A DNA stretch of 64,000 nt. It comes from Pseudoalteromonas sp. UG3-2 (lineage in GTDB: Bacteria; Pseudomonadota; Gammaproteobacteria; Enterobacterales; Alteromonadaceae). The stretch spans positions 1,054,001-1,118,000 of the forward strand of contig NZ_JAWLJU010000002.1 in NCBI RefSeq assembly GCF_037120705.1, read 5' to 3'. The notes below the pieces were generated by a model. It searched no databases. It worked only from the letters and a program-made list of their open reading frames with translations, and was not told the DNA's origin. The position numbers and the translations under genes were made by a program. Of the stretch, positions 27,918 through 38,612 are shown one piece after another (position 1 is the stretch's first letter; every line of letters starts with the position of its first letter).

Positions 27918-27982
27918 ATTCCCTCATCATTAAAGTAGTATAGCTTTTAACTTAGCTTAATGAGCATGGTCAAAAGCTGAAA

Positions 27983-30034
27983 TCACCACACATAATCCAA
28001 CGACAACATGACATTGCGAGGGCGCCCGGGAAAGTAGCGCTCGCCGCTAAAGGAAGTAAAATCGGCGCGCTCGGCATAACGAGCATCAGTGAGGTTTTTC
28101 ACCCGCATGGTAAGGGCTAACTGAGGGCTGGCTTGCCACTTGGCACGCAGTGACAACAAGTCATGCCCTTCATAGCGGTGTAAGTTTTCCGGATCGGTGT
28201 AATACTCGCCAACATGACGCCATACTAATGCAGTACTAAAGCTATCCACCGGCTGCCACTCCAGCTGTGACGTGGCCACAACTTTCGGCGCTGTATCGAG
28301 CATATTGCCGTTAATATTTACGCCGTTAAGCACTCTATCTTGCTCGTAGCGATGTTCGGCATAAGTAGCAGCAATATCGAGTTGCCACTGTGGCGATAGA
28401 CGATAATTTAACTCCACTTCCACGCCTTCGTGGCTAGACTCGCCATCGTTAATATAGAAAAAATCACTGTCTCTGAAGATCAGGTTGTCTTTGACCATAC
28501 GGTACAGCGCTACTTGATAACGCAGATCACGCGTTGCCCCTTTTAGCCCCACTTCGATGTTATCGGCCTGTACTTCTTGTAATTGCGCTTTTTGCTGAGC
28601 TCGCTGCAACTGGTAAAGCTCCGCCGTTTGCGGTGCCCGAAAACCCTTTGACACGTTCGCATAAAGCATGGCATCGGCATCAAGGCGATAGCTCAGTGCC
28701 AAAGTAGGTGAAAAGCTACTAAAGTTGTCACCGCCACTGGCCGGGCGGCTATAGCGACACCCTCCCATGCCACATTCAGTGCCATCGGCTTTGGTTCTGC
28801 CAACGGGTAAAAAGTTGTCATAGTCATAGCGGATCGATTCAAAGCGTCCCCCAAGGTCTACAGTCCACTGCTGTTGTTGCCAGCGTAACAGCGCATAAGG
28901 CGCGATTTGGCTAGCATCTACTTGGTAATCGTAATGCTTGCCCATGGGTATGGTGGCTTGTAAAAATGCCGACCCTTGCGTTGGCCGGTCTTGCTGTTGC
29001 AGCATTTCTCCTTGGGTGTACTCGGCATCAAGCCCCCAGTTCAGGGTGACATGTTCAGCCAACGGCGTTTTGACCGCAGTTTGAATGCCGACACCGGTTT
29101 GACTGTTGGTTTCCAGTGGCTTACCTGGTAAGAAGTGTTTTAAAAAGTCCATCTCTTGCCAGCGTAAGTATGGCTTAACTAAAATCTCGCTTTCTCCACG
29201 CTGCCAGCTTAGCGCACTCCAAGCTCGCAATGACTGAGCTTTACGATAGGCTTCGGGGTTTTCGTTGCCCTTGGCGGCCACTGTATCTTTGTAGCTATCG
29301 GCGCCGGTAATGTAGCCTGCGGTGTCTTGATCCAAGTGAGTGTAGGTGAGCCCAGAGGCGGCAGACACGCTTTGCCCTTGATATTGGTGTCTTAGGCTCA
29401 GTTTTTGTTGTGAGACGCTTTCCCCTTCTCTGTAACCACTGTCGTGGGTAAGGGTTGCCGCGGCGCCAAGGTTATACTCACTGCTACCGCCTGCCATGCG
29501 CGCTCGGGTATACCCAAACGAGCCATAATCTAGCCCTAATTCGGGGGCACTGTTTATGGTGTCTTTGCTTATTACATTCACCACGCCATGCATGGCATTA
29601 GAGCCATACAGTACGCTATTAGGGCCTTTTAACACTTCGATGCGCTCGGCCGCTTCAAAATGCGATTCAAACAGCTCATTGATGTTACAAAATCCCGCAG
29701 CGCGTAACGGAATGCCATCTTCGGCGGCGAGTAAACCGCCGCACGCCCCGGCGCCAGAAAGCACCTGAGAGCGCAATGCCGGTAAATACTCTTGACCATT
29801 GCCATGCTGCAAATTGGCCCCTGCTACCGTTTGCATGGCTTTTTCAATGTGGGTAACGCCTATGTCTTGCAGTTGCGCTTGTGAGATCTGAGATAAAGCC
29901 ACCGGTTCAAGGGCACTGCTGGCTTCAAACCGCGATGCCGTAGTGGTGATCACCTCAATATCGCTGTTATCACTGGCAAAACCAAGGCTTGGGGTTAACA
30001 ACCCCCCTAACAAAAACATCTTCCGATAGGTCAT
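27983..30034 (-). CDS. TonB-dependent outer-membrane receptor, substrate unknown
   Basis: Outer-membrane active transporter energised by TonB-ExbBD. From the ATG at 30034 it has 683 residues: signal peptide (FLLGGLLTPSLGFA), TonB-box-like IEVITTTASR, plug domain with LKGPNSVLYGSNAMHGVVNV, and a 22-strand barrel ending in VMLSLDYVW. Two plug cysteines (GACGG and GFCN) and a CGMGGC loop could form disulfides. An in-frame ATG 27 bp upstream lies inside a terminator hairpin; the chosen ATG has GGGGAAGA before it. No uptake or regulator gene adjoins it and no Fur-type site was recognised, so iron-siderophore, cobalamin or another ligand remain open. Confidence 0.9.
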   Translation of the reverse strand: MTYRKMFLLGGLLTPSLGFASDNSDIEVITTTASRFEASSALEPVALSQISQAQLQDIGVTHIEKAMQTVAGANLQHGNGQEYLPALRSQVLSGAGACGGLLAAEDGIPLRAAGFCNINELFESHFEAAERIEVLKGPNSVLYGSNAMHGVVNVISKDTINSAPELGLDYGSFGYTRARMAGGSSEYNLGAAATLTHDSGYREGESVSQQKLSLRHQYQGQSVSAASGLTYTHLDQDTAGYITGADSYKDTVAAKGNENPEAYRKAQSLRAWSALSWQRGESEILVKPYLRWQEMDFLKHFLPGKPLETNSQTGVGIQTAVKTPLAEHVTLNWGLDAEYTQGEMLQQQDRPTQGSAFLQATIPMGKHYDYQVDASQIAPYALLRWQQQQWTVDLGGRFESIRYDYDNFLPVGRTKADGTECGMGGCRYSRPASGGDNFSSFSPTLALSYRLDADAMLYANVSKGFRAPQTAELYQLQRAQQKAQLQEVQADNIEVGLKGATRDLRYQVALYRMVKDNLIFRDSDFFYINDGESSHEGVEVELNYRLSPQWQLDIAATYAEHRYEQDRVLNGVNINGNMLDTAPKVVATSQLEWQPVDSFSTALVWRHVGEYYTDPENLHRYEGHDLLSLRAKWQASPQLALTMRVKNLTDARYAERADFTSFSGERYFPGRPRNVMLSLDYVW

Positions 30035-30044
30035 ATTCTTCCCC

Positions 30045-30069
30045 GAAAAAAAGGGCATCATGCCCTTTT
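30045..30069 (-). terminator. Intrinsic terminator after pdxJ
   Basis: 9-bp stem AAAAGGGCA/TGCCCTTTT with a 3-nt loop and a T run on the minus strand, 105 bp past pdxJ and directly before the TonB receptor start. It separates the two transcripts. Confidence 0.8.
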
Positions 30070-30173
30070 AAAATAGTTATTGTACTGATTGGCGTTGCAA
30101 CCTGATCATTGTAAATGGCGACTTTCACTTAATAATGAATGTATTACCAAACAATTAACCCGTGCTATGCGGT

Positions 30174-30908
30174 TTAAGCCGTTCTTGCCTCAAGCATGAT
30201 CCGCTTCATATCGCGCACGGCCTTTTCTAAGCCGTCGATGGCGGCTCTGGCAATAATGGCATGGCCAATGTTCAGCTCGTAGATTTCTGGCATGGCAGCG
30301 ATAGGTTTAACGTTGTGATAATGCAAGCCATGACCGGCGTTAACCACAATCCCAAGGCCGTGGGCATACTGTACGCCTTCACGAATACGCTCAAGCTCGG
30401 CGGTCATTTCAGCGTCGCTTTCGGCATCCGCATAGGCACCAGTGTGGATTTCAATGTACGGCGCGCCAGTTTGCTTAGCGGCATCTAACTGCGCTTTATC
30501 GGCATCGATAAATAAACTCACTTTTATTCCAGCGGCGCTCAAGCGCTTAGTCGCAGCGGTAATTTTGTCTAGGTTACCAGCCACGTCTAAGCCGCCTTCA
30601 GTGGTCAGCTCTTCGCGTTTTTCAGGCACAAGGCAAACATACTCTGGCTTCACTTCACAGGCAATATCGAGCATTTCATCGGTCACTGCGATTTCTAAGT
30701 TCATGCGTGTCTGAATGGTCTTCGCCATCACATACACATCGCGGTCTTGAATGTGGCGACGGTCTTCACGGAGGTGAATGGTAATGCCATCGGCACCAGC
30801 GTGCTCGGCAACGGCCGCTGCATGGGCAGGATCGGGGTAACTGGTACCACGGGCTTGGCGTAAAGTAGCAATGTGATCAACATTCACGCCGAGTAAAATA
30901 TCTTTCAT
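30174..30908 (-). CDS. pdxJ: Pyridoxine 5'-phosphate synthase
   Basis: Condenses 3-amino-2-oxopropyl phosphate with deoxyxylulose 5-phosphate to pyridoxine phosphate. The 244-residue TIM barrel (E. coli 243) begins [20 protein letters not shown] and contains [18 protein letters not shown] and [11 protein letters not shown], with the catalytic His and Glu. AAGGGA precedes the ATG. In E. coli acpS follows directly; here a terminator and a TonB receptor follow instead and acpS is not in the window. Confidence 0.97.
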   Translation of the reverse strand: MKDILLGVNVDHIATLRQARGTSYPDPAHAAAVAEHAGADGITIHLREDRRHIQDRDVYVMAKTIQTRMNLEIAVTDEMLDIACEVKPEYVCLVPEKREELTTEGGLDVAGNLDKITAATKRLSAAGIKVSLFIDADKAQLDAAKQTGAPYIEIHTGAYADAESDAEMTAELERIREGVQYAHGLGIVVNAGHGLHYHNVKPIAAMPEIYELNIGHAIIARAAIDGLEKAVRDMKRIMLEARTA

Positions 30909-30960
30909 TGTTTGTCCCTTGAATATATTGCTTTAGACTCAGCCACAGAGCCAAGCTAAA

Positions 30961-31653
30961 CTATTTTTTACTAATAAATAATTCTCTACTTTTTAACCCC
31001 TGCTTACCGAGCAAGGGTCGCATCAAGCGGCGCGTCAGCTGCTTTGCTGCGCGTCTCACTCCAGTGTCGCTGAAATCTTGTTGTGCAATAGCGAGTAACG
31101 TTTTTCCCGATATGGTATCAGCTTCGCGACCAACCGCAACAAAGCCGTATTCAGATACGTATTTGTACGCGCTTTGCGGTGCAACCGGATTACCTTCAGC
31201 ATCAAACTCCAGCTCAACCCCAAAACCCAGTTCGCTCAGCAGTTGCAGTTCAAAACTGCGCAAAATGGGTTCAACATCGAGCTCGCTACTAAGGCGAGTG
31301 AGATGTAGTTGGTATAAGTCGAAAATTTGCTCTAGCGGCTCATTGACCGGCACCACCCGTTGGGTTAGCTCGTTGAGGTATAAACCACAGTAAAGTTGTC
31401 TCCCAGTTAGGGTAACTTGATTATCGGTGGGCTCAAAGCGATTGATGTATTTGAAGTCGTAACGACCAGCGTATTGCAATAGTAGTAATGAGAAAGGCCG
31501 CAGCTGGGCATTGTGTTTGAGGGATTGCTTGCCCTTAACTCGGGCAAGCATTTTTAACTGTCCAACGCCTTCAACAAGCACATCAAGAAGGATCTGAGAA
31601 TCGCTATACGGGCGGCGATGTAACAGATAGGCTTGTCGAAAGTCGCTATCCAA
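30961..31653 (-). CDS. recO: DNA repair protein RecO
   Basis: Helps RecR load RecA on SSB-coated DNA during gap repair. The 230-residue product has the N-terminal OB fold (YLLHRRPYSDSQILLDVLVEG) and a helical C-terminal domain. The start is TTG, directly after the era TGA, with GGAGAAGA 7 bp upstream; the frame from this codon aligns well with other RecO amino ends. pdxJ follows 52 bp downstream. Confidence 0.93.
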   Translation of the reverse strand: MDSDFRQAYLLHRRPYSDSQILLDVLVEGVGQLKMLARVKGKQSLKHNAQLRPFSLLLLQYAGRYDFKYINRFEPTDNQVTLTGRQLYCGLYLNELTQRVVPVNEPLEQIFDLYQLHLTRLSSELDVEPILRSFELQLLSELGFGVELEFDAEGNPVAPQSAYKYVSEYGFVAVGREADTISGKTLLAIAQQDFSDTGVRRAAKQLTRRLMRPLLGKQGLKSRELFISKK

Positions 31654-32553
31654 TCAGTCTTCTCCGTACCCTAGGCTGCGCAGCGCACGCTCATCATCAG
31701 CCCAACCGGATTTCACTTTTACCCAACACTCGAGATAGACTTTGTTATCGAGCATGTCTTCTAAATCTTTACGCGCTTCGCGACCGATCACTTTAAGCTT
31801 TTCGCCTTTGTTTCCAATCACCATGCGTTTTTGTGATTCACGCTCGACTAAGATCAAGGCGTTGATCTGCCACACGCCATTGTCTTGCCACTTAAACTGT
31901 TCGATTTCCACGGTCACCGAGTACGGTAGCTCGTCGCCCATAAAGCGCATCAGCTTTTCGCGCACAATTTCGGCGGCCACAAAGCGCATCGAACGGTCGG
32001 TAACATAATCTTCTGGGAAGTAGAACTCACAGGCTGGCAGGCGCTTGTGCACTTCTTCTTTGATGATGTCGACGTTCTTACCTTGCTTGGCTGAAATGGG
32101 CACGATGCCAATAAAATCGCCTTGCTCACTAAGCCACTGAATATGAGGCATCAGTAAGTCTTTGTCTTTGACCTGATCGGTTTTATTCATCACCACTAAA
32201 ATCGGACGGCCGCTTTCTTTGATTTTGGTTAATACCATTTCATCGTCGGCGGTCCAGTGAGTGCCCTCAAGCACAAACAAGATCATCTCGACATCGCCGA
32301 TAGAGCTTGAGGCCGCGCGATTCATTAAGCGGTTAATGGCGCGCTTTTCTTCAATATGTAGCCCTGGCGTGTCGACGTACACCGCTTGGTAGTTATCCTC
32401 TGTGTGGATCCCCATAATACGGTGACGAGTGGTCTGTGGTTTGCGCGAGGTAATACTGACCTTTTGCTCAACCAGTTTGTTTAATAGCGTCGATTTACCC
32501 ACATTTGGTCGACCGACGATGGCAATCATGCCGCAATGCGTATCAAGCGTCAT
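31654..32553 (-). CDS. era: GTPase Era
   Basis: Ribosome-assembly GTPase that binds the 3' end of 16S rRNA. The 299-residue product (E. coli 301) shows G1 [10 protein letters not shown]3 DTPG, G4 NKTD and a C-terminal KH domain ([20 protein letters not shown]). Its start overlaps rnc by 11 bp and its stop abuts the recO TTG start, so rnc-era-recO are probably translated in a coupled way. Confidence 0.97.
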   Translation of the reverse strand: MTLDTHCGMIAIVGRPNVGKSTLLNKLVEQKVSITSRKPQTTRHRIMGIHTEDNYQAVYVDTPGLHIEEKRAINRLMNRAASSSIGDVEMILFVLEGTHWTADDEMVLTKIKESGRPILVVMNKTDQVKDKDLLMPHIQWLSEQGDFIGIVPISAKQGKNVDIIKEEVHKRLPACEFYFPEDYVTDRSMRFVAAEIVREKLMRFMGDELPYSVTVEIEQFKWQDNGVWQINALILVERESQKRMVIGNKGEKLKVIGREARKDLEDMLDNKVYLECWVKVKSGWADDERALRSLGYGED

Positions 32554-33220
32554 TCTTTAATATCTTAAGCGCTTTTTCGGCAGCTTTTTGCTCGGCTTTA
32601 CGTCGCGAGCTGCCTACTGAAATTATACTTTCCATCCCTTCCACTATACATTCTACCGTGAACGTTTGGTTGTGTGCTTGACCCTTAGTGTCAATCACAG
32701 TGTAGCCTGGCAATGGTAGTTTGCGAGCTTGCAAATACTCTTGTAGCAGGGTTTTAGGGTCTTTTTGGTTGTGCCCTGGTGAAATCGCCGATAATCGCGT
32801 TTCATACCAGCTCAGTACCAAATCTCGGCAAACATCGATGTCTGAGTCTAAAAACACCGCACCGATGATGGCTTCAACAGCATCGGCTAAGGTTGACTCA
32901 CGACGAAAGCCACCGCTTTTTAGCTCGCCAGGACCTAAGCGTAAATAATCACCTAGCGCAAACTCAACGCCAAACTCGGCTAACGTTTGACCGCGAACTA
33001 AGGTTGAGCGCATACGGCTTAAATCGCCTTCGCGGGCTTTAGGGAATTTGTGATACAAAGCATTGGCTATCACAAAGCTCAAAATAGAGTCACCCAAAAA
33101 TTCGAGACGCTCGTTGTGCTGGCCTTTGTGACTGCGGTGAGTTAAAGCCTGCTCAAGCAACGCCTTGTCTTTGAAGTGGTACCCTATTTTATTGTACAGT
33201 TCTTCTACGTTTCTTTTCAT
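32543..33220 (-). CDS. rnc: Ribonuclease III
   Basis: Double-strand-specific endoribonuclease for rRNA precursors and structured mRNAs. The 225-residue product (E. coli 226) has the catalytic signature [20 protein letters not shown] near residue 40 and a C-terminal double-strand RNA-binding domain ([20 protein letters not shown] to the end). It begins 2 bp after lepB and overlaps era by 11 bp. Confidence 0.97.
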   Translation of the reverse strand: MKRNVEELYNKIGYHFKDKALLEQALTHRSHKGQHNERLEFLGDSILSFVIANALYHKFPKAREGDLSRMRSTLVRGQTLAEFGVEFALGDYLRLGPGELKSGGFRRESTLADAVEAIIGAVFLDSDIDVCRDLVLSWYETRLSAISPGHNQKDPKTLLQEYLQARKLPLPGYTVIDTKGQAHNQTFTVECIVEGMESIISVGSSRRKAEQKAAEKALKILKNDA

Positions 33221-33222
33221 TG

Positions 33223-34158
33223 TTACTGAATGCTACCTAGGCGTTCAAACCGAACACCAGTTGGAACCCAACTTGGCAAAATGCTATCTGGGCCATTATC
33301 AAAGTCAAAACTTAACCAAATAAACACCGCGCGACCAACCAAGTTTTCATCTGGAACAAAGCCCCACATACGGCTGTCTTGGCTGTTATTGCGATTATCA
33401 CCCATGGCAAAATAACTGCCCTCAGGGACCACCCACTCGTCGCGACGAGTACCAGGCTGTTGATAATAACGGTCGGTTAGTTCTAACACTTCTGGGTTAA
33501 TTAAAATGTCATGCTCGGCATCAGGCAAATGCTCAGTTAAACGCACCAATTGCATCGGCCCTTGGGTGAATTCGTCACGATTAACAATGTCCACGTCAAT
33601 CTTGTTGTATTCACCACAAGTCAAACCATTGGCTTGCTCTTGCGTGGCTGTGCATTTTGGTTTGATGTAAAGCTGACGGTTGCGATAAACAATATGATCG
33701 CCAGGCAAGCCAACGATCCGCTTGATGAAATCAACACGCTCATCCAGTGGGAATTTAAACACCGCAATATCGCCACGTTCTGGCGTGCCTGTTTCCACCA
33801 ATTTAGTACGCCAAACTGGGTCTTTAATCCCGTAGGCGTACTTTTCCACTAAAATAAAATCGCCATCTAACAGCGTTGGCATCATTGAACCCGATGGGAT
33901 CTGAAACGGCTCAAAGATAAATGAGCGGAAAATGGTGATGGCGGCAATCATCGGAAAAATTGATTTCGCATTTTCTACAATGGCAGGCTCAGGTGCGATT
34001 TCGGCCATCAGATCGTCGTCTAGCTTGTGCTCCGACGCCCCTTGAGCGATAGCAAGCCGTGCTTGTCGTTTTGGTGCATATACTAAGTGGTCAATCAGCC
34101 AAATAAGGCCTGAGCCGACCGTGATAAGCACCAATAAAATCGAAAAATAACCTGCCAT
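33223..34158 (-). CDS. lepB: Signal peptidase I
   Basis: Inner-membrane protease that removes signal peptides from exported proteins. The 311 residues (E. coli 324) include two amino-terminal membrane spans, the nucleophile serine in [15 protein letters not shown], the general-base lysine in [14 protein letters not shown], and the box [14 protein letters not shown]. Located 12 bp after lepA and 2 bp before rnc as in E. coli. Confidence 0.97.
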   Translation of the reverse strand: MAGYFSILLVLITVGSGLIWLIDHLVYAPKRQARLAIAQGASEHKLDDDLMAEIAPEPAIVENAKSIFPMIAAITIFRSFIFEPFQIPSGSMMPTLLDGDFILVEKYAYGIKDPVWRTKLVETGTPERGDIAVFKFPLDERVDFIKRIVGLPGDHIVYRNRQLYIKPKCTATQEQANGLTCGEYNKIDVDIVNRDEFTQGPMQLVRLTEHLPDAEHDILINPEVLELTDRYYQQPGTRRDEWVVPEGSYFAMGDNRNNSQDSRMWGFVPDENLVGRAVFIWLSFDFDNGPDSILPSWVPTGVRFERLGSIQ

Positions 34159-34170
34159 TTGTATTTCCTG

Positions 34171-35958
34171 TTACTTGCCTACTTTTAATATTGCTAAGAA
34201 CGCGTCTTGTGGCACCTCAACGTTACCGAGTTGCTTCATCCGCTTCTTACCTTCTTTTTGCTTTTGTAGTAGCTTTTTCTTACGGCTAACGTCACCGCCA
34301 TAACATTTGGCAATTACGTTTTTACGTAGCTGCTTGACTGTGCTTCGAGCAATAACGTGGTTGCCGATTGCCGCCTGAATAGCAATATCAAACATTTGTC
34401 GTGGGATCAATTCACGCAGCGCTTCTGCCAGCTGACGGCCACGACTTTGCGCGCCATCACGGTGCACGATAATCGCCAAGGCGTCAACGCGGTCGCCGTT
34501 AATTAAAATATCCACTCGAACCATGTCCGAAGGCTGGAAGTGTTTGAAGTTGTAATCCAGCGAAGCAAAGCCACGGCTGGTTGATTTCAACTTATCGAAA
34601 AAGTCCATGACCACTTCAGACATTGGCAACTCATAGGTTACCGCTACTTGCTTACCGTGGTAACTCATTTTGGTTTGCATGCCGCGTTTTTCAACACACA
34701 AGGTAATAACGTTACCTAAGTATTCTTGTGGCACCAAAATGTTGGCTTCAACAATCGGCTCACGAATCTCAATGATGTCATTGACCGGTGGTAGGTCAGA
34801 AGGATTATCGACCTTGACAACGCCGTCTTTGGTTTCAACTTCGTAAATTACCGTTGGCGCGGTGGTAATAAGGTCAATGTTGTACTCACGCTCCAAACGC
34901 TCTTGGATGATTTCCATGTGCAACATCCCCAAGAAACCACAACGGAAACCAAAGCCCAGTGCCGTGGAGTTTTCTGGTTCGAAGAACAAAGACGCATCGT
35001 TAAGACTTAACTTTTCAAGAGCGTCTCGGAAGTTCTCATAGTCATCCGATGAAATCGGGAACATGCCTGCATAAACCTGCGGCTTAACGCGCTGGAAGCC
35101 CGGTAAACGATCGGTGGCAGAGTCGCGTGCCATGGTGATGGTATCACCCACTGGAGCACCATGAATGTCTTTAATGCCCGCGATAACAAAGCCAACCTCA
35201 CCGGTTTTAAGTACACCGGTATTGGTTTGCTTTGGCGTGAAAATACCGACTTTATCCACTTGGTGGGCTTGCTCAGTGGACATGATTTTGATTTTCTCAC
35301 CTGAGCGCAGTTCACCGCTTTTAATTCGCACCAAAGAAACCACCCCTTGGTATGGGTCAAACCACGAATCAATGATCAAGGCTTGTAATGGCGCATCTGG
35401 ATCGCCTTCTGGTGGCGGGATATCTCGCACCAATACTTCAAGTACGTCTTCAATACCAATGCCGGTTTTAGCACTACACTGCACCGCTTCTAATGCTTCA
35501 ATGCCAACAATGTCTTCAATTTCTTCGGCAACGCGCAGCGGATCGGCCTGTGGCAAGTCAATTTTGTTTAGGACTGGAATAACTTCTAAGTCCATTTCTA
35601 TTGCGGTGTAACAGTTTGCTAGAGTCTGCGCTTCAACGCCCTGACCGGCATCAACCACCAACAAAGCCCCTTCACAGGCGGCGAGTGATCGCGACACTTC
35701 GTAGCTGAAGTCAACGTGACCTGGGGTGTCGATGAAGTTTAGCTGGTAGGTTTCACCATCTTTGGCTTTGTAATTAAGCGTCACGCTTTGCGCTTTGATG
35801 GTAATACCGCGCTCACGTTCAATGTCCATCGAATCCAGTACCTGCTGCTGCATTTCGCGGTCTGTTAAGCCGCCACAAACTTGGATTAAGCGGTCTGACA
35901 ACGTCGATTTTCCATGGTCAATGTGGGCGATAATAGAAAAGTTACGGATATGCTTCAT
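34171..35958 (-). CDS. lepA: Elongation factor 4 (LepA)
   Basis: Ribosome-dependent GTPase affecting initiation and back-translocation. The 595-residue product (E. coli 599) has G1 [12 protein letters not shown]3 [15 protein letters not shown]4 NKIDLP and the LepA-specific C-terminal domain ([18 protein letters not shown]). It lies 59 bp after rseC and leads the lepA-lepB-rnc-era-recO-pdxJ series. Confidence 0.97.
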   Translation of the reverse strand: MKHIRNFSIIAHIDHGKSTLSDRLIQVCGGLTDREMQQQVLDSMDIERERGITIKAQSVTLNYKAKDGETYQLNFIDTPGHVDFSYEVSRSLAACEGALLVVDAGQGVEAQTLANCYTAIEMDLEVIPVLNKIDLPQADPLRVAEEIEDIVGIEALEAVQCSAKTGIGIEDVLEVLVRDIPPPEGDPDAPLQALIIDSWFDPYQGVVSLVRIKSGELRSGEKIKIMSTEQAHQVDKVGIFTPKQTNTGVLKTGEVGFVIAGIKDIHGAPVGDTITMARDSATDRLPGFQRVKPQVYAGMFPISSDDYENFRDALEKLSLNDASLFFEPENSTALGFGFRCGFLGMLHMEIIQERLEREYNIDLITTAPTVIYEVETKDGVVKVDNPSDLPPVNDIIEIREPIVEANILVPQEYLGNVITLCVEKRGMQTKMSYHGKQVAVTYELPMSEVVMDFFDKLKSTSRGFASLDYNFKHFQPSDMVRVDILINGDRVDALAIIVHRDGAQSRGRQLAEALRELIPRQMFDIAIQAAIGNHVIARSTVKQLRKNVIAKCYGGDVSRKKKLLQKQKEGKKRMKQLGNVEVPQDAFLAILKVGK

Positions 35959-36017
35959 ATACTGGATTCAATACTTCTGTTAGTCACAAATAGAAATTAA
36001 GACCTAGATTTTACATT

Positions 36018-36476
36018 TTATTTAGTACAATCACCATCTATTTGCGTTATTGGTAGGCTAATTGGGTAAATTTTTATCACTTTTACCTGATGTTTGAGGG
36101 TTTCGCCCTTGGCTTTGGCGAAAAATAAACCGCCGGCGGCACCAACAACTGCAAAAATAATTTGTACTGGCTCAGGTAGCTCAAACAACAGCGCGGCGCT
36201 AAACATCCCCACAAAGGCAAAAATAAGCGGCAACATGTAAACATAAAAGGCATGCTTAACCACATTACTGTCATCCAGTGACAGCTTTATTTTTTGCCCC
36301 ACCTCAACCGCTTGGTCAAGCTGTAAGGGAAATTGCTTTTTGTGGGTACCGAAGAGTTTGGCAAAGATTTGTGAGCCGCATTTACCATTACACCCTTCAC
36401 AGGCGGGTTTTGCTTCTGCTTCTAAATAAACGGTCGCGCCCTTTATGGCCGCGACCGTCAATGTTTGTTCAATCAT
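36018..36476 (-). CDS. rseC: RseC/MucC-like protein
   Basis: Small inner-membrane protein of the rpoE operon, linked in E. coli to SoxR reduction and to positive effects on SigmaE. The 152-residue product carries a cysteine cluster CEGCNGKCGSQIF near residue 27, suggesting a metal or Fe-S site, and two membrane spans near residues 75-120. It overlaps the end of rseB by 4 bp (ATGA). Confidence 0.9.
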   Translation of the reverse strand: MIEQTLTVAAIKGATVYLEAEAKPACEGCNGKCGSQIFAKLFGTHKKQFPLQLDQAVEVGQKIKLSLDDSNVVKHAFYVYMLPLIFAFVGMFSAALLFELPEPVQIIFAVVGAAGGLFFAKAKGETLKHQVKVIKIYPISLPITQIDGDCTK

Positions 36477-37423
36477 AGTGGTCTTTTAACGGATTCTGCA
36501 ATCGCTTTGGCGGTCATCGCTGGAATTTTACCAACCACGGATACATCAAAGGCATTGGTGTTATGCACATACACTGTGGTGGCGCCAGATGATAGCGCGC
36601 CGCTTGGGCGCTGCCCCGGCAACGGCCGTTGCACGAACACCGAAATATCCACCAAACCGTCTGAGAACAGGTAGTAATCCGCCAGCTCATTGTTTAAATC
36701 TAACTTATGGCGGTCTGATTTTAACAGCTCAAAACCTTCAGGTAACCAACCAATTTGCCAATTATTTTTGCCCGTTGTTTCCAGCTCGGTAAGTAGACCA
36801 GACACCGGCGCTGGAAACTGTTTCTCAGCAAGCTCTTGTAACTGTTCGGCAGGCGATTCGGTCACACTAATGTGAGTTAATTGCAACTGCTCAAGCATTT
36901 CACCTTGCTGATTTACATAGGCCGATTTCAACAGTAGCGATGACTCGGTATCAATCCATAACCAGTAGTTATATTTACTGTCGTCTTTGGACTCTAACCG
37001 TACTAATTGTGCAGGACGGTCAACAATGCGGCCTTTGCCACCGAGGACAAAATCGTAGCTGTGCTTCAGCGACTCGATGTTTTTGAATAATACCTCAGGA
37101 ATGGGGCCGGCAATGGAGTCGGTTTGAATGGTGTAAGGCTCAGATTGCGGCTCAAAGTAAGTGACGTTATCACCAATACGGATCATCTCCAAACCGGCGC
37201 CATTGAGTAAGCTCAACAGCTCGACCTCAACGCCATCTTGATTGCCATGCAGCCAGCGATAGGGCTCCATTGACTTGCCTTTGACCACCACAAAAGAAGC
37301 GTCAAAATTGCGCTGATGAACCGCGGTGGCCATGTCTTTTAACAGTTGTTTGGCCGATAGGCCATCACTGGCCCATAAACCGCTCGAGAAAAATACACTA
37401 ACTACAACTAACAGTGCTCTCAT
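36473..37423 (-). CDS. rseB: Sigma-E regulatory protein RseB
   Basis: Periplasmic protein that binds the RseA periplasmic domain, protecting it from DegS until displaced by mislocalised lipopolysaccharide or lipoproteins. The 316-residue product (E. coli 318) has a signal peptide (LLVVVSVFFSSGLWA) and the MucB/RseB LolA-like domain followed by a smaller C-terminal domain. It adjoins rseA without a gap and overlaps rseC by 4 bp. Confidence 0.94.
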   Translation of the reverse strand: MRALLVVVSVFFSSGLWASDGLSAKQLLKDMATAVHQRNFDASFVVVKGKSMEPYRWLHGNQDGVEVELLSLLNGAGLEMIRIGDNVTYFEPQSEPYTIQTDSIAGPIPEVLFKNIESLKHSYDFVLGGKGRIVDRPAQLVRLESKDDSKYNYWLWIDTESSLLLKSAYVNQQGEMLEQLQLTHISVTESPAEQLQELAEKQFPAPVSGLLTELETTGKNNWQIGWLPEGFELLKSDRHKLDLNNELADYYLFSDGLVDISVFVQRPLPGQRPSGALSSGATTVYVHNTNAFDVSVVGKIPAMTAKAIAESVKRPL

Positions 37424-38029
37424 TTACTGCTCTTTGTCCTCTTGTTGGTCAGCCGCTTTTGTGCTCGATGACTGCTGAATGGCATAGGCCATACGAGACT
37501 GCCTTTGATGCTCTAGCACTAATGCGCCAATGCGCTGTTGTTGCAGTTCTCGGATCCCTTTAGAAGCCGTCTCTAAGGCCGGCTCTGACGACAAGCTCAC
37601 TGGCGATACGCCACCAGTCAATGGTGTGGATTGCAGCTGTAAGTGCTCGTTTGCAGGGGTTGGCGTCGTACCGCTTAGGGTGTTCACACCGAGGATAGCA
37701 AATAAAGACACACTCGCCGCAATGGCCACTTGAGCAAATGGCTTACGCCATGCATTCAAAGCAACCACTTTGTTTTCTGCTGTGTCGCTGGCAGAGGCCA
37801 CCACTTCGTTGTGGGCAGACTCTTGCTCGAGTGCCGCGGCAAAACTACGGGTTATATCAATGCTTGGCGTAGCTTGTTGCTCGCTGCGCATGGCATCGCC
37901 AATCAATGCGTAACGGGCAAACTTTTCTCTGTCTAGCTGCGCGTCAGTGTCGGCATTAAGTGACAAATCACCGTCAAAAATACGTGACGTAGTTATATCC
38001 TCTGTCACTGGTTTTTCCGCTTGTGCCAT
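37424..38029 (-). CDS. rseA: Anti-sigma-E factor RseA
   Basis: Single-span inner-membrane protein that sequesters SigmaE until cleaved by DegS and RseP. I use the ATG at 38029 (201 residues), one base after the rpoE stop and 7 bp after an AGGTGAG ribosome-binding site; an in-frame GTG 12 bp upstream inside rpoE is less likely. Features: cytoplasmic domain with FARYALIGDAMRSEQ, one span near residues 100-120 (VAIAASVSLFAILGV), and a periplasmic tail rich in Ser, Thr and Gln. It is more divergent than its neighbours, as usual for RseA. Confidence 0.88.
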   Translation of the reverse strand: MAQAEKPVTEDITTSRIFDGDLSLNADTDAQLDREKFARYALIGDAMRSEQQATPSIDITRSFAAALEQESAHNEVVASASDTAENKVVALNAWRKPFAQVAIAASVSLFAILGVNTLSGTTPTPANEHLQLQSTPLTGGVSPVSLSSEPALETASKGIRELQQQRIGALVLEHQRQSRMAYAIQQSSSTKAADQQEDKEQ

Positions 38030-38030
38030 A

Positions 38031-38612
38031 TTAAGACTCACCTATTAATGGGTTCAAATTATTATCTATCGCTTCCCTTGCGCGAAAAATTCTAGAACGG
38101 ACCGTGCCTACTGGGCAGTCCATTATTACTGCGATCTCTTCATAGCTCATCCCTTCAATTTCCCGCAGTGTAATGGCGGTTTTTAAATCGTCAGGGAGGC
38201 GTTCTATGGTTTTGAAGATAACCGCTTTAACCTCATCGCTCAGAAGTAGATTTTCTGGAGAAGCGTTAGAGCGCAGTTGATCTGCACCATCATAAAATTC
38301 AGCTTCTTCAGCATCTACGTCATTGGCTGGCGGCTTTCTACCCTGCGCCACCAAGTAATTTTTTGAACAGTTAACCGCTATTCTATACAACCAAGTATAA
38401 AACGCGCTTTCGCCCCTAAAGTTAGGCAACGCTCGGTATGCTTTAATGAACGCTTCCTGTGCCACATCCGCCACATCGCCTTGATTTGCAACATAACGTG
38501 AAATCAGCGCTGCGACTTTATTTTGATACTTGGCAACTAACAGGTTGAATGCGTTTTTATCTCCCTGCTGAACGCGTTTAACTATATCTAGATCTAACTC
38601 CTGCTCGCTCAT
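38031..38612 (-). CDS. rpoE: RNA polymerase sigma-E factor
   Basis: ECF sigma factor for envelope stress. The 193 residues (E. coli 191) show region 2 (DVAQEAFIKAYRALPNFRGE and FYTWLYRIAVNCSKNYLV) and region 4 (LREIEGMSYEEIAVIMDCPV, then GTVRSRIFRAREAI). Upstream is a SigmaE-type promoter, so it is probably autoregulated, and a 17-codon ORF that ends on its start codon. rseA, rseB and rseC follow; rseP and bamA, parts of the same stress circuit, are also in this window. Confidence 0.98.
   Translation of the reverse strand: MSEQELDLDIVKRVQQGDKNAFNLLVAKYQNKVAALISRYVANQGDVADVAQEAFIKAYRALPNFRGESAFYTWLYRIAVNCSKNYLVAQGRKPPANDVDAEEAEFYDGADQLRSNASPENLLLSDEVKAVIFKTIERLPDDLKTAITLREIEGMSYEEIAVIMDCPVGTVRSRIFRAREAIDNNLNPLIGES

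Noticed and set aside
27597..27933. Overlapping open frames on both strands (about 103 and 89 codons)
   Set aside because: They run through the palindromic element and both 105-bp repeats and even repeat their own sequence; no ribosome-binding site, no plausible protein character.
24577..27982. Integrase or transposase gene
   Set aside because: All frames were inspected; none has integrase or transposase motifs. The mobile-element call rests only on cassette ends and attC shape.
35165..35611. 148-codon frame antisense to lepA, and similar long frames antisense to dnaE, glnD, bamA and tsf
   Set aside because: All lie opposite strongly conserved coding sequence and show the serine-rich or arginine-rich composition of reverse-strand shadows.
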